From: Chloroflexota bacterium
GTDB lineage: Bacteria > Chloroflexota > Dehalococcoidia > Lucifugimonadales > UBA1127
Direction of reading: 5' to 3'
Assembly (NCBI GenBank): GCA_026713825.1
Contig: JAPONS010000080.1
Location: 1-64,000, forward strand
DNA length: 64,000 nt
Positions 23,903 to 33,788 of this stretch are shown here, in pieces. The position numbers were made by a program, and so were the translations under genes. Numbering within the stretch: the stretch's first letter is position 1; each line of letters begins with the position of its first letter. The notes under the pieces are model-generated. The model ran no database searches and was not told the DNA's origin. It saw only the letters and a list, made by a program, of their open reading frames with translations.

Positions 23903-24967
23903 ATGAAGTTCGGCGTTTTCCTGCTACTGCACTCACCCGACATGAAACCCGCGGCCGATGTCTACCGCAACGCCCTGGAGCAGGCACGGCTCGCGGACGA
24001 GCTCGGCTTCGATGCGGTCTGGCTCGCCGAGCACCACTTCTCCAGCTACGGCTACGGCCCCAACCCCCTGACCTTCGCCGTCAAGGTGGCGGAGCAGACC
24101 CGGCGCGTGCGCATCGGCACCGCCGTCGTCGTGCTCCCCCTCTACCACCCGCTCCGCCTCGCCGAGGACATCGCCCTCGCCGACCACCTCACTGAGGGCC
24201 GCCTCGACGTCGGCCTCGGCCGCGGTTACCAGCGCTACGAGTTCGAGCGCCTCGGCCTCGAGCTCAGCGAGAACCGCGCCATGTTCGACGAGGCTCTTGA
24301 GGTCATGCTGGCCGCGTGGACCCAGGACACCTCCAGCTACGAGGGCGCCCACTTCTCCTTCCCGGAGACCACCATCTTCCCGAGGCCCCTGCAGCAGCCG
24401 CACCCGCCGCTCTGGATCGCGGCCCAGTCGCCGGGCAGCATCGTCGACGCCGTGCAGCGCGGCTACAAGTGCATCACCGGCGGCTCCAGCGCCCCCTCCG
24501 ACCGCGTCCTGCAGAGCTGGAACGTCTTCCGCGACGCCGTCAACGAGTCCGGCCTCGGCTGGCCGCAGGAGTTCGTCATCCAATCGCAGGTGCACGTCGG
24601 CGAGAATGATGCTGCCGCTCGCGCGCAGACCCAGAACGCCCTCTGGCACCTGCGCTCCGCCGGCGCCCTCCGCGCCAACACCCAGATCGTCCGCAACGGC
24701 CTCGCCGTGGAGCAGCCCCAGCCCAACGAGCCTCCGCCGGACCTGATGTACGACGAATGGGTCCTCTTCGGCGACTCCGACACCGTAGAGTTCAAGGTGC
24801 AGCGTCTCCTCAACAACACCGGCATCACCTATCTCAACTGCGTCTTCGCCATCGGCCGGCTGGAACACGGGGAAGTCATGAAGTCCATGGAGCGGTTCGC
24901 CCGGGACGTCATGCCCCAGTTCCGCGACAAGGTCGGCGTCTCCGGCGCCGTGGAAGCGCCCGTATAG
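23903..24967 (+). CDS. LLM-class flavin-dependent oxidoreductase
   Basis: A 354-residue luciferase-like TIM-barrel protein. Typical segments are VWLAEHHFSSYGYGPNPL (near residues 46-63), VRIGTAVVVLPLYHPLR, and the GRLDVGLGRGYQRYEFERLG loop; all match FMN-dependent monooxygenases of the bacterial luciferase family. It would oxidise an organic substrate using reduced flavin supplied by a separate reductase. The ATG at 23903 is preceded by aggagga. Three LLM proteins occur in this window. The substrate is unknown. Confidence 0.92.
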   Translation: MKFGVFLLLHSPDMKPAADVYRNALEQARLADELGFDAVWLAEHHFSSYGYGPNPLTFAVKVAEQTRRVRIGTAVVVLPLYHPLRLAEDIALADHLTEGRLDVGLGRGYQRYEFERLGLELSENRAMFDEALEVMLAAWTQDTSSYEGAHFSFPETTIFPRPLQQPHPPLWIAAQSPGSIVDAVQRGYKCITGGSSAPSDRVLQSWNVFRDAVNESGLGWPQEFVIQSQVHVGENDAAARAQTQNALWHLRSAGALRANTQIVRNGLAVEQPQPNEPPPDLMYDEWVLFGDSDTVEFKVQRLLNNTGITYLNCVFAIGRLEHGEVMKSMERFARDVMPQFRDKVGVSGAVEAPV

Positions 24968-24986
24968 CGCGAGAAAGGGGAACGTC

Positions 24987-25187
24987 ATGGGCTTTGGAGC
25001 CCCGCATCTCCCGCAGCATGACCCGTTCAACCGCTCGAATATTGAGCGCAACATGCAGCAGTCGCCCGGTCACCGCGACCACGGCCTCGGCCATACGCTG
25101 CACGGGCTCAATCTCCTGGAAGTGGCGATCATCGCCGCGGTGCTCGTCGGCATAGCGCTGGCGGTCCTGTTCTTCGTCATGCTCTAG
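24987..25187 (+). CDS. Small membrane-anchored protein, unknown function
   Basis: A 66-residue protein: a polar, His-rich N-terminal part (residues 1-42) and one C-terminal transmembrane helix (LLEVAIIAAVLVGIALAVLF, 43-62). It starts 19 bp after the LLM gene, with aaggggaa upstream, so it is probably co-transcribed. No family recognised; it may be a tail-anchored accessory protein. Confidence 0.5.
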   Translation: MGFGAPHLPQHDPFNRSNIERNMQQSPGHRDHGLGHTLHGLNLLEVAIIAAVLVGIALAVLFFVML

Positions 25188-25213
25188 CCGAGTCGGCGCG
25201 AGAGGAGGTCCCC

Positions 25214-25348
25214 ATGGGAGCCATAGGTAAGCCCCAGCGAAAGGTGGAGTACTGGCCCATCCGCACCCCCGTGCCCGAGCGCCGCTCGGCCCCTGCCGCA
25301 CCCCCGGTGACACCCGCGCCAACAAGGGAGCCCGCGCCCGTGCGGTAG
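25214..25348 (+). CDS. Very small Pro-rich protein, unknown
   Basis: A 44-residue open frame starting ATG at 25214, with a strong aggaggt site at 25203-25209 and a Pro/Ala-rich C-terminus (stop at 25346-25348). It lies 26 bp after the small membrane protein gene. The excellent ribosome binding site is the main support for its reality. No homology recognised. Confidence 0.4.
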   Translation: MGAIGKPQRKVEYWPIRTPVPERRSAPAAPPVTPAPTREPAPVR

Positions 25349-25400
25349 GCAATGAGGCATGATAAAGAGTGGAGGATCCAGCCTGGAACCAAGAGCAAGC

Positions 25401-25760
25401 ATGAATCGCCCATCTCATCAAGAGCAAGGCAGAATCTCTCTCGCGCAAGCTGAGGAGGAGTTGGCGAAAGACGACCTGCGGCAGGCGTCAGAGAAGGGAT
25501 GGGGAGCCGCGTCGCAGATGGTGAAGGCCGTGGCCGACGCCCGTGGCTGGGACCACAAGGGCCACGCACAGCTGTTCAAGGCAGTTGGATCGCTGGCCGG
25601 CGAGCATGACGACAAGGCGCTCAGGCGGCTGTTTTCTTCCTCAAATGACCTGCACATCAACTTCTACGACGGATACCTGAGCCAGCACGAGGTTTCTGTG
25701 CGCATGGAAGACGTCGCGCTGTTCGTGAGAAAAATGGACGCCATCCTCGCTGAAGCCTGA
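25401..25760 (+). CDS. PaREP1/HEPN-like protein
   Basis: A 119-residue all-helical protein. The pattern AEEELAKDDLRQASEKGWGAA...VKAVADARGW, then LHINFYDG and a final long helix, matches the PaREP1 family within the HEPN superfamily. HEPN proteins often act with nucleotidyltransferases or as RNases; the canonical Rx4-6H RNase motif is not clear here. A minimal nucleotidyltransferase occurs at 33382 but is not adjacent. An upstream in-frame ATG at 25359 is an alternative start. Function unknown. Confidence 0.65.
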   Translation: MNRPSHQEQGRISLAQAEEELAKDDLRQASEKGWGAASQMVKAVADARGWDHKGHAQLFKAVGSLAGEHDDKALRRLFSSSNDLHINFYDGYLSQHEVSVRMEDVALFVRKMDAILAEA

Positions 25761-25787
25761 CCCACTGCGGCCGGAGGCCACATTCGC

Positions 25788-26405
25788 ATGGCTGAAGCAT
25801 CCCCAATTGAGACCCGCCTCGGCTACGTGACGGCATGGCGCACGTGGCGCGTCTGGTCGTCGCCCGATAGCCTGTCGCTGCACAGCGTCGCCGCCGCGCC
25901 GTCGCTCGGGGAGTGGCAGCCCCTGCAACCGATGGAGGCCCGCTGCGGCTACCGTGAGATGCGCCCGCCCGCCTGCCAGTGCGAGTCCTGCCCCGGCGAC
26001 GGCAACCACTGCGGCATCTACGCCTACCGCGAGGCCCCCAGCGCCGTCACCCACGCCATGGGCGTCGTCGGCCGCGTCGCGCTCTGGGGCACCGTCATCG
26101 AGCACGCCACCGGCTACCGCGGCCAGTTCGCCTACCCCATAGACTTCGCCTACGGCCACTGCACCTGGTGCCGCTCGCCGGAGAGACCCAAGCTGCTGCC
26201 CTTGGAGGAATCGGTGGTGCTGGCCCCGGAGCGCGGAGAGGGCTGGCTGGTGTGGGCGTGCTCCAAGCACGCGCAGGCAGCTCTGGCGAGAGCGCGCGCG
26301 CTTGAAACCGGAAAGGCGTCGATGGGATGGGCGCCGATGCCCGGCCTGGACGTGGCGCGTGCCATCGCGGAAGTCTACAGCGTCGAGGTGGCCGCGGGCG
26401 GCTAG
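25788..26405 (+). CDS. Conserved hypothetical protein with a Cys-rich motif
   Basis: A 205-residue protein of no family that I can name. Visible traits: an N-terminal segment RTWRVW, a cysteine cluster (CQCESCPGDGNHCGIYAY, about residues 64-81), then VALWGTVIEHATGYRGQFAYP, a pattern I associate with unnamed proteins of other high-GC bacteria, and a further Cys pair (HCTWC). The cysteines may bind a metal. No signal peptide or membrane segment. It is last in a row of small plus-strand genes. Confidence 0.6.
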   Translation: MAEASPIETRLGYVTAWRTWRVWSSPDSLSLHSVAAAPSLGEWQPLQPMEARCGYREMRPPACQCESCPGDGNHCGIYAYREAPSAVTHAMGVVGRVALWGTVIEHATGYRGQFAYPIDFAYGHCTWCRSPERPKLLPLEESVVLAPERGEGWLVWACSKHAQAALARARALETGKASMGWAPMPGLDVARAIAEVYSVEVAAGG

Positions 26406-26851
26406 GGCTGCCCAACCGCCCGCGTGGGCGCTTCCACGAACGCCACTCGCGGCGGCGTCACCAGGTCCGCGATGGTTGTCCGCTCGAGGATCGTGTTGAT
26501 CGCGTCCTCCACCGTCTGCCAAACGTTCCGCTGGGCGCAGCAGTCGGACAGCGTGCAAGCGTTCTCGTCGTCGAGGCAACCCACAAGCGCGTTGGACTCG
26601 TCGAACGCGGACATGACCATGCTCAGATTGATGTCCTTGGGTTCCATCGCCAGCATGTGCCCGCCCAGGGGGCCTCGCAGCGTCGTAGTGAACCCGTGCT
26701 TGCTGAGCGTGTGGAGGATGTGGTTGAGGTAGGGCTCAGGCATCGCCATGGTCTTCGCGACCTGCGTGGCGTGCACCGGTCCCCTGCCCTTCTGCTGGGC
26801 AAGCGCAACAAGGGCCCTGACCGCGTAGTCCACCTTGATCGGAATGTGCAT
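26402..26851 (-). CDS. Rrf2-family transcriptional regulator of the suf operon
   Basis: A 149-residue Rrf2/IscR-type regulator: winged-helix DNA-binding part (residues 5-65, with KVDYAVRALVALA and LRGPLGGH) and cysteines Cys92, Cys99, Cys104 and Cys105 in the place where Fe-S-sensing Rrf2 proteins bind a cluster. It is the last gene of the sufB-C-D-S-U row and 39 bp after sufU, so it most probably senses Fe-S status and controls this operon. A candidate operator lies at 32294-32310. The start ATG at 26851 has aaggagggg upstream. Confidence 0.9.
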   Translation of the reverse strand: MHIPIKVDYAVRALVALAQQKGRGPVHATQVAKTMAMPEPYLNHILHTLSKHGFTTTLRGPLGGHMLAMEPKDINLSMVMSAFDESNALVGCLDDENACTLSDCCAQRNVWQTVEDAINTILERTTIADLVTPPRVAFVEAPTRAVGQP

Positions 26852-26890
26852 TGGCCCCTCCTTGCAGCGGGCGCCTTGTCCAATGCCCGC

Positions 26891-27346
26891 CTACTCCGTC
26901 GTTACCTGCTCCGCCTTCTTGGGGTCTAGTGAGGCCGCCATCGTGTGCCACGCCAGGCTGGCGCACTTGATGCGGTTGGGAAAGGCGCAGACCCCGGCCA
27001 GCGCCTCGAGCTCGCCGAGGCTGCCGGAGTCGAAGTCTTCCCCCGGCTCGCGCGTGACCATGCTGTGGAAGACCTCGAATAGCGCCCCTGCCTCCTCGAC
27101 GGACTTGCCCTTCACGTTCTGCGTCATCATCGACGCCGACGATTGCGATATCGCGCACCCGACGCCCTGAAACGCCACGTCGGCGATGACCCCATCCGTG
27201 ACCTTCAGAAACACCGACACCTGGTCGCCGCACAGCGGGTTATACCCATCGGCGGTGTTGCTCGCGTCCTCCATCGTCCGCTTGTTGCGCGGCCGGTTGT
27301 TGTGGTCCAGCACCAGCTCCTGGTACAGCTCGACAAGGTCACTCAC
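26891..27346 (-). CDS. sufU: SufU Fe-S assembly protein / sulfur acceptor
   Basis: A 151-residue SufU/IscU-like protein with the three conserved cysteines in YNPLCGDQ, FQGVGCAIS and RIKCASLAWH. In SUF systems of this type it is a zinc-dependent sulfurtransferase that accepts persulfide sulfur from SufS. The start is GTG at 27346, overlapping the sufS TAG stop by one base. Start [21 protein letters not shown] is typical. Confidence 0.95.
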   Translation of the reverse strand: MSDLVELYQELVLDHNNRPRNKRTMEDASNTADGYNPLCGDQVSVFLKVTDGVIADVAFQGVGCAISQSSASMMTQNVKGKSVEEAGALFEVFHSMVTREPGEDFDSGSLGELEALAGVCAFPNRIKCASLAWHTMAASLDPKKAEQVTTE

Positions 27347-28575
27347 TAGCTGAACACCTCAAAGGTCTTGTGGATGCCCTCCACCAGCGCGTCTATCTCG
27401 CCCCTGGTGTTGTAGAAGGCGAACGACGCCCGCGCCGTCGCCGGTATCTGGAACCGCTGCATCAGCGGCTGCGCGCAGTGGTGCCCCGTGCGAATGGCGA
27501 TGCCCTGCGTGTCGAGCACCGTGCCAATGTCGTGCGGGTGGATGCCGTCCAGCACGAACGACAGCACGCCGGCCTTCTCCCGCGCCGTGCCGATAAGCCT
27601 CAGCCCCTCGATGGCCTGAAGCTGCTCCGTGCCGTATTCCAGCAGCTCATGCTCGTGCGCGGCCGCCCGCGCCAGCCCGACGCCGTTCACGTAGTCGATC
27701 GCCGCGCCGAGCCCGATCACCCCCGCGATGTGCGGCGTGCCCGCCTCGAACTTGTACGGCAGGTCGTTGTAGATGGTCTTCTCAAATGTGACCGACTTGA
27801 TCTGCTCGCCGCCGCCCTGGTACGGGGGCATACTCTCCAGCCATTCGCGCTTGCCGTAGAGCACGCCGATGCCCGTCGGGCCGAAGAGCTTGTGGCCGGA
27901 GAAGGCGTAGAATTCGCAGTCCAGCTCCCGCACGTCGACCGGCAGGTGCGGCGTCGCCTGCGCGCCGTCCAGCAGCACCGGGATGCCGTGCGCATGGGCC
28001 AGCGCGACGATGTCCTTCACCGGGTTGATGGTGCCCAGCGCGTTGCTCATGTGCACAATCGAGACCAGCGCCGTCTGCGGGCCCAGCATGCTCTCGTACT
28101 CGTCCATGAGCAGCTCGCCGTCGTCGTTGATGGGCACTACCCGGAGGCGGCCGCCCTGTTGCTCGCACAGGATCTGCCACGGCACCACGTTGGAGTGGTG
28201 CTCCATGTTGGAGATGACCACCTCGCTGCCCTGCCCAACGCGCTGCGCCCCCAGCGTCTGCGCGACGAGGTTGATCCCCTCGGTAGTGCCCCGCGTGAAG
28301 ACGATCTCCGCGTCCTCGGCCGCATTGATAAGCTGCCGCACCTTGCCGCGCGCGCCCTCGTATGCCTCCGTGGCCTCCTGGCTGAGCGTGTGCACGCCGC
28401 GATGGATGTTCGCGTTCATGCCCGTGTAGTACGCAGAGAGCGTGTCGATGACCACCTGCGGCTTCTGGCTCGTGGCCGCGCTGTCGAGGTAGACCAGCGG
28501 CTTGCCCCCGATCTCACGGCTGAGGATGGGGAAGTCCCTGCGGACGGCCTCGACGTCGAAGGGCATGGAGGTCAT
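27346..28575 (-). CDS. sufS: SufS cysteine desulfurase
   Basis: A 409-residue PLP enzyme of the group II cysteine desulfurases. The PLP lysine is in [11 protein letters not shown] and the catalytic Cys in [11 protein letters not shown]. It takes sulfur from cysteine and passes it to SufU. The ATG overlaps the sufD stop by four bases (ATGA), and its stop overlaps the sufU start, so these genes are translationally coupled. Confidence 0.97.
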   Translation of the reverse strand: MTSMPFDVEAVRRDFPILSREIGGKPLVYLDSAATSQKPQVVIDTLSAYYTGMNANIHRGVHTLSQEATEAYEGARGKVRQLINAAEDAEIVFTRGTTEGINLVAQTLGAQRVGQGSEVVISNMEHHSNVVPWQILCEQQGGRLRVVPINDDGELLMDEYESMLGPQTALVSIVHMSNALGTINPVKDIVALAHAHGIPVLLDGAQATPHLPVDVRELDCEFYAFSGHKLFGPTGIGVLYGKREWLESMPPYQGGGEQIKSVTFEKTIYNDLPYKFEAGTPHIAGVIGLGAAIDYVNGVGLARAAAHEHELLEYGTEQLQAIEGLRLIGTAREKAGVLSFVLDGIHPHDIGTVLDTQGIAIRTGHHCAQPLMQRFQIPATARASFAFYNTRGEIDALVEGIHKTFEVFS

Positions 28576-29918
28576 GCGGTCCTCCCCTGATGTCGAAGTG
28601 AAGCGGTGATGAGCTGCTCCAGGTGCACGCGCAAGGGCGTCAGCCCCACGTGTTCGAGCACCTCATTGGCGAAGCCATGCACCAGCATGCGGCGCGCCGC
28701 CGCCTCGTCGATGCCCCGGCTCTGCAGGTAGAAGAGCGCCCCGTCGTCGAGCTTCCCGCACGCCGCTCCGTGGCCGCAGCGGACGTCATCGGCGTAGATC
28801 CACAGCGCGGGCTTGGTGTCTACCTCCGCCTCGTCGGACAGCAGCAGGTTCTTGTCGGACTGCTTGGCGTTCGTCTTTTGCGCCGCCTGCCGCACGGTGA
28901 TGCTCCCGTGGAAGACTCCGCGCGACTTGCCATTCAGCACGCCCTTGTACACCTGCTCGCTCGTTGTGTGCGGCGCGATGTGCTCGACCAGCACCTGGTT
29001 GTCGACGTGCTGGCCCTGGTTGGTCATGTAGAGGCCGTAGAGCGTGCACTCGCTCCCCTCGCCCTCCAGCGCGACGCTCAGCGTGTGCCGCGCGATTGCC
29101 CCGCCGAAGTCGAAGGCGCCCGACGTGAAGCGGCTGTTCCGCCCCAACCGTACCTGCGCCGACCCGACGTGGTACGCCGGCAGCGCCTGCTGCTGCAGTC
29201 GGCACGCGTCGAGCTGCGCCCCCTCGGCGAGGACGTACTCGGACACAGCATTGGTGAGCGAGATCGTGTCCGTCAGGCCGCCATAGCTCTCGATGACTGA
29301 TGCCTTCGAGTTCCGGCCCATTGACACCAGCGTCCGTGGCTGCGTCACGGAGGACTGCCCCTCCGACGATGACAGGTAGATGAAGTGGATGGGCTCCTCC
29401 ACAACGGTGTCGTGCGGCACGATGAGCGCCGCGCCGTCGCGCAGAAAGGCGGTGTTGAGCGCCGTGAAGCCGCTCTCGTCGTAGGGAGCGTAGTGCCCGA
29501 GGTGGTCGCGCACCAGGTGCGGGTGGAGAGCCATCGCCTTGGCGAGGCTCGTGACCGTCACCTGTGGCGGGAGCGTCGGCATCGAGGTCAGCGACGGCAC
29601 CCAGTGCCCGTCCACGAAGACCATGCGGTTCCACACGGAGCCGCCCATGATGTGCTGGTCCAGCGCATCGGTTGCCACGCGCACCGGCGCCGCCGGCGCA
29701 AGGTCGTCGAAGGCCGCGTTCGCGATGGGCCCGATGTCCGTGTACTTCCACGCCTCGTTGCCGCGCCGCGCCGTCGGAAACCCGACCTCCTCGAACTTCG
29801 CGATGGCCGACTCCCGCAGCGCGTGCAGCTCGGCGGGCACGGCGGACGACGACGGCCCAATGACGGCGTTCCACGCCTCCACGTACCGTCGCTCCAGGGT
29901 TGCTGCCTGCTGCGTCAT
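28572..29918 (-). CDS. sufD: SufD scaffold subunit
   Basis: A 448-residue SufD of the SufBC2D scaffold. The N-terminal helical part precedes a right-handed beta-helix core, and the C-terminus has the conserved [37 protein letters not shown] region. It lies 20 bp downstream of sufC. Confidence 0.95.
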   Translation of the reverse strand: MTQQAATLERRYVEAWNAVIGPSSSAVPAELHALRESAIAKFEEVGFPTARRGNEAWKYTDIGPIANAAFDDLAPAAPVRVATDALDQHIMGGSVWNRMVFVDGHWVPSLTSMPTLPPQVTVTSLAKAMALHPHLVRDHLGHYAPYDESGFTALNTAFLRDGAALIVPHDTVVEEPIHFIYLSSSEGQSSVTQPRTLVSMGRNSKASVIESYGGLTDTISLTNAVSEYVLAEGAQLDACRLQQQALPAYHVGSAQVRLGRNSRFTSGAFDFGGAIARHTLSVALEGEGSECTLYGLYMTNQGQHVDNQVLVEHIAPHTTSEQVYKGVLNGKSRGVFHGSITVRQAAQKTNAKQSDKNLLLSDEAEVDTKPALWIYADDVRCGHGAACGKLDDGALFYLQSRGIDEAAARRMLVHGFANEVLEHVGLTPLRVHLEQLITASLRHQGRTA

Positions 29919-29938
29919 GCCTTCCCGGTCCCCCGCGA

Positions 29939-30697
<759 letters not shown>

Positions 30698-30735
30698 GTC
30701 ACTCTACCGTTGTCTTGAATTTTCCCGCGCCCCAA

Positions 30736-30786
30736 CCGTCATTCCCGCGCCCCCGACCGTCATTCCCGCGAAAGCGGGAATCCAGG
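30736..30786. repeat. Family A repeat and a half copy between sufB and sufC
   Basis: A half copy (30736-30752) followed by a full palindrome (30758-30786, arms cattcccgc/gcgggaat then ccagg). Its place inside the suf operon could shape differential stability of sufB versus the rest of the transcript. Confidence 0.8.
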
Positions 30787-30824
30787 AATGCCGGAAAGGA
30801 CGGCCCCTTATGGTCGGGCGCTCC

Positions 30825-32267
30825 CTACCCCACAGACCCCTCCAGGCTGACCTCCAGCAGTCGCGTCGCCTCGATGGCGAACTCGAACGGAAGCTGCTGG
30901 AAGACCTCCTTGCAGAAGCCGTTGATGATGAGCGAGTTGGCGTCCTCCGACGACATGCCCCGCTGCTGGCAGTAGAAGAGCTGCTCCTCGCTCACCTTCG
31001 ACGTGAAGGCCTCGTGCTCCAGGTGCGCCGAGCTGTTCTGCACCTCGACGTAGGGCGTCGTGTGCGCCCCGCACTGGTCGCCGATGAGCAGCGAGTCGCA
31101 CTGCGTGAAGTTCCGGGCGTCCGCCGCACGGGGCATCACCTTCACCAGCCCGCGGTACGTGTTCTGCCCGTGCCCCGCCGAGATGCCCTTGGAGATGATC
31201 TTGCTGCGCGTGTTCTTGCCCAGGTGGACCATCTTGGTGCCCGTGTCCGCCTGCTGGTAGCCGCGCGTCAGCGCGACCGAGTAGAACTCGCCGATCGAGT
31301 TGTCGCCCTGCAGCAGCACGCTTGGGTACTTCCACGTAATCGCCGAGCCGGTCTCGACCTGCGTCCAGGAGATCTTCGAGTTGTCGCCCGCGCACTTGCC
31401 GCGCTTGGTCACGAAGTTGTAGATGCCCCCGACGCCGTTCTCGTCGCCCGGGTACCAGTTCTGGATGGTGGAGTACTTGATCTCCGCGTTCTCCATCGCG
31501 ACGAGCTCCACCACGGCGGCATGGAGTTGGTTTGTGTCGCGCATTGGCGCGCTGCACCCCTCGAGGTAGCTGACGTAGGAGCCCTCCTCCGCGACGATGA
31601 GCGTCCGCTCAAACTGACCCGCCTCGGCGGCGTTGATGCGGAAGTAGGTGGAGAGCTCCAGCGGACACCGAACGCCCTTGGGGATGTAGCAGAAGGAACC
31701 GTCGGAGAAGACGGCCGAGTTGAGGGCGGCGTAGAAGTTGTCCGTGTACGGAACGACTGAGCCTAAGTACTTCCGTACGAGCTCCGGATGCTCCTGCACT
31801 GCCTCGTTGAACGACCCAAAGATGATGCCTTGCTTGCTCAGCGTCTCCTTGAACGTCGTCGCGACGGAAACGCTGTCGAACACCGCGTCCACCGCGACGC
31901 CCGCCAACCGCTTCTGCTCCTCCAGCGGGATCCCCAGCTTCTCGTACGTCGCCAGCAACTCCTTGTCGACGTCTTCGAGACTGGCTGGCTGGTCCTTCTT
32001 GGGAGCGGCGTAGTACACGCCGTCCGCGAAGTTGATGGGCGGGTAGTGGACGTTGGCCCACTTTGGCGACTGCTCCTTCTCAACTAGGGTGAGAAAGTGC
32101 CGGAAGGCCCGGAGCCGCCACTCCAGCATGAACTCCGGCTCCTGCTTCTTTGCCGAGATCCAGCGGATAGTGTCCTCGGTGAGCCCGCGGGGAGCGGTCT
32201 CCTCCTCGATGTCCGTGACGAACCCGTACTTGTACTCGGCCTGCGCCAGTGACTTGGGCGATACCAT
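30825..32267 (-). CDS. sufB: SufB scaffold subunit
   Basis: A 480-residue SufB, the scaffold on which Fe-S clusters are built. The characteristic beta-helix region with [21 protein letters not shown] and the C-terminal [20 protein letters not shown] segment are present. It is the first gene of sufB-C-D-S-U-rrf2 and follows a clear promoter (32323-32352) and a palindrome (32294-32310). Confidence 0.97.
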   Translation of the reverse strand: MVSPKSLAQAEYKYGFVTDIEEETAPRGLTEDTIRWISAKKQEPEFMLEWRLRAFRHFLTLVEKEQSPKWANVHYPPINFADGVYYAAPKKDQPASLEDVDKELLATYEKLGIPLEEQKRLAGVAVDAVFDSVSVATTFKETLSKQGIIFGSFNEAVQEHPELVRKYLGSVVPYTDNFYAALNSAVFSDGSFCYIPKGVRCPLELSTYFRINAAEAGQFERTLIVAEEGSYVSYLEGCSAPMRDTNQLHAAVVELVAMENAEIKYSTIQNWYPGDENGVGGIYNFVTKRGKCAGDNSKISWTQVETGSAITWKYPSVLLQGDNSIGEFYSVALTRGYQQADTGTKMVHLGKNTRSKIISKGISAGHGQNTYRGLVKVMPRAADARNFTQCDSLLIGDQCGAHTTPYVEVQNSSAHLEHEAFTSKVSEEQLFYCQQRGMSSEDANSLIINGFCKEVFQQLPFEFAIEATRLLEVSLEGSVG

Positions 32268-32293
32268 AGGCAGGACCCCTTCAATGGCAGTAG

Positions 32294-32310
32294 TAGACCA
32301 AAGTGGTCAA
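32294..32310 (-). promoter_or_regulatory. Candidate Rrf2-type operator upstream of sufB
   Basis: Near-perfect palindrome tagaccaaagtggtcaa (core GACCA-N3-TGGTC, outer positions one mismatch), 27 bp before the sufB ATG and just downstream of the predicted transcription start. A regulator bound here would block transcription. The Rrf2 protein of this operon is the natural candidate; binding is inferred. Confidence 0.55.
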
Positions 32311-32322
32311 GAATCTACAGGT

Positions 32323-32352
32323 AGTGTACGGCGGGCGATTTGGGGGTGTCAA
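32323..32352 (-). promoter_or_regulatory. Putative suf operon promoter
   Basis: On the minus strand: TTGACA (32352-32347), 18-bp spacer, TACACT (32328-32323). Start of transcription would be near 32316, immediately before the palindrome at 32294-32310. Confidence 0.6.
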
Positions 32353-32393
32353 CTTTGGTAGCGGCGGCCCCTTAACCTCGCTGGCGAGAGACG

Positions 32394-33395
32394 TCACGGA
32401 GTGGCGGGCGATGGAGCGTACTCTCGCGTCTCGGGGAACCGCACTCGCGCGTCTGCAAAAGCCAGCGCGATGTCTATAACTACGTGGAAGACAATGAGCG
32501 CTGTTGCTGTTGTCAATACTATGCCGTGCAACAGGAAGTCGTCGGCCGCAATCACTGCTTGCATCACCAGCATACCTGCGCCGGGCCACCCAAATAGCCA
32601 CTCTACGACAACAAGTGTACTGATGAAGGCGGAAACTCCAGTGATTATGGAAGCGGGTGGTGCCATTGCAGCGATTCGAACTCCATGCCTCAGTATGGTC
32701 TTCCACTCCGACAACCCCTGCATTCGCGCAAACTTGACGTGCTCAGAATTCAACTGCTTGAGCATTGCGCAGCGCATGTATCGTAGCGCGCCCACGGTGG
32801 AGAGCGCTAGGACCGTGACTGGGAACACAGGGCTTGCGAATCCGTCCGCCTCGGGACCTAGTGACCACCCTATAAATCCGAAGAATACCAAGATGAACTG
32901 CATGGAAATGCAAAGGACTGGAATGCTCTGTGAATTAAGCAACAGCTTTTCCCCAACGTAACCAAGCGGAGTATGTAGTTTGACTGCGCTAATCAGCCCT
33001 ATTCCAAGAGCAATGGGAACACCAATCCCCGCTGCCAGCCCTCCTAAGAAAAGGCTGTTAGGCAAACGTTGCCCGATAACTTCTATAACTCTTACGTCTT
33101 CTCTACTAAAGCCGAGTTCATCCACGGTAAAGCCGAGTTCACCCTTGATCAAATATCGAACGTATGTGTAGTACCCTTTGAAATACGATCCTTCTGAACC
33201 GAAAGGAACAAGTACCAGCCAGCGGTCTTCGGGGCAATGGAGGACATTGCAACGGAGATCCGGCGGGGCTAGATGGAATGCGCTGTAGAGGATGATAGTT
33301 ACTCCGAAGATAGCAATGGTCCCGTAGAGTAATCGGACGATGGCGTACCGCAGCCAACGGAGCGCCTCGCGACTGTGCGCCTCATTCTCGCTCAT
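32394..33395 (-). CDS. DppB-type ABC transporter permease (orphan)
   Basis: A 333-residue membrane protein of the dipeptide/oligopeptide permease (BPD_transp_1) family. About six transmembrane helices are visible; the first is YAIVRLLYGTIAIFGVTIIL, and the EAA-like coupling segment is in FARMQGLSEWKTILRHGVR. Normally DppB works with DppC, two ATPases and a binding lipoprotein, but none is adjacent. Its GC content is clearly lower than its neighbours'. It overlaps the end of a nucleotidyltransferase gene by 14 bp. Orphan status and composition suggest transfer or a remnant of a larger operon. Confidence 0.85.
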   Translation of the reverse strand: MSENEAHSREALRWLRYAIVRLLYGTIAIFGVTIILYSAFHLAPPDLRCNVLHCPEDRWLVLVPFGSEGSYFKGYYTYVRYLIKGELGFTVDELGFSREDVRVIEVIGQRLPNSLFLGGLAAGIGVPIALGIGLISAVKLHTPLGYVGEKLLLNSQSIPVLCISMQFILVFFGFIGWSLGPEADGFASPVFPVTVLALSTVGALRYMRCAMLKQLNSEHVKFARMQGLSEWKTILRHGVRIAAMAPPASIITGVSAFISTLVVVEWLFGWPGAGMLVMQAVIAADDFLLHGIVLTTATALIVFHVVIDIALAFADARVRFPETREYAPSPATP

Positions 33396-33699
33396 ACATC
33401 ACCGTGCCCTCTTGAAGGGCTTCCCGGAGGACCGTGCCATAGACGTGCCCTCTGCGCCGGATCTCTTCCGGCGTGGTTACGATGATGTCCTTGGCGACAG
33501 GCATACCGCTCAGTGCCACACGTATGTCGACGGCAACGCCGTGCTTGTCCGGCGCCTCGTCCAGCACCACCAGCAGGTCGACGTCGCTGTCTTCCCTGGC
33601 CGTGCCTCGCGCCCGCGAGCCGAACAGCAGCACACGAAGCGGCCGGTGTCGCTCCACGATGCGCTCAACCATGGCGCCGATGATGGTGTCCGTCGTCAT
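33382..33699 (-). CDS. Minimal nucleotidyltransferase (MNT type)
   Basis: A 105-residue nucleotidyltransferase with the motif LLFGSRARGTAREDSDVDLLVV (Gly-Ser and the Asp-x-Asp metal site). Minimal nucleotidyltransferases usually pair with HEPN proteins as toxin-antitoxin systems in which the MNT AMPylates the HEPN toxin. No HEPN gene is adjacent here. A GTG at 33717 is an alternative start. Confidence 0.82.
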   Translation of the reverse strand: MTTDTIIGAMVERIVERHRPLRVLLFGSRARGTAREDSDVDLLVVLDEAPDKHGVAVDIRVALSGMPVAKDIIVTTPEEIRRRGHVYGTVLREALQEGTVMYERE

Positions 33700-33788
33700 C
33701 ACATGCCCCACACCCACATTCTAGCAGAACACCCCTCCCTTACGGCGGCCGCGAGAGGGGTGTCAATGTTGGCGCGGGCTGTGGTGAG

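Noticed and set aside
22032-23987. 651-codon frame antisense to the first Rieske gene
   Set aside because: Spans a gene, a terminator and repeats without any recognisable domain; artefact.
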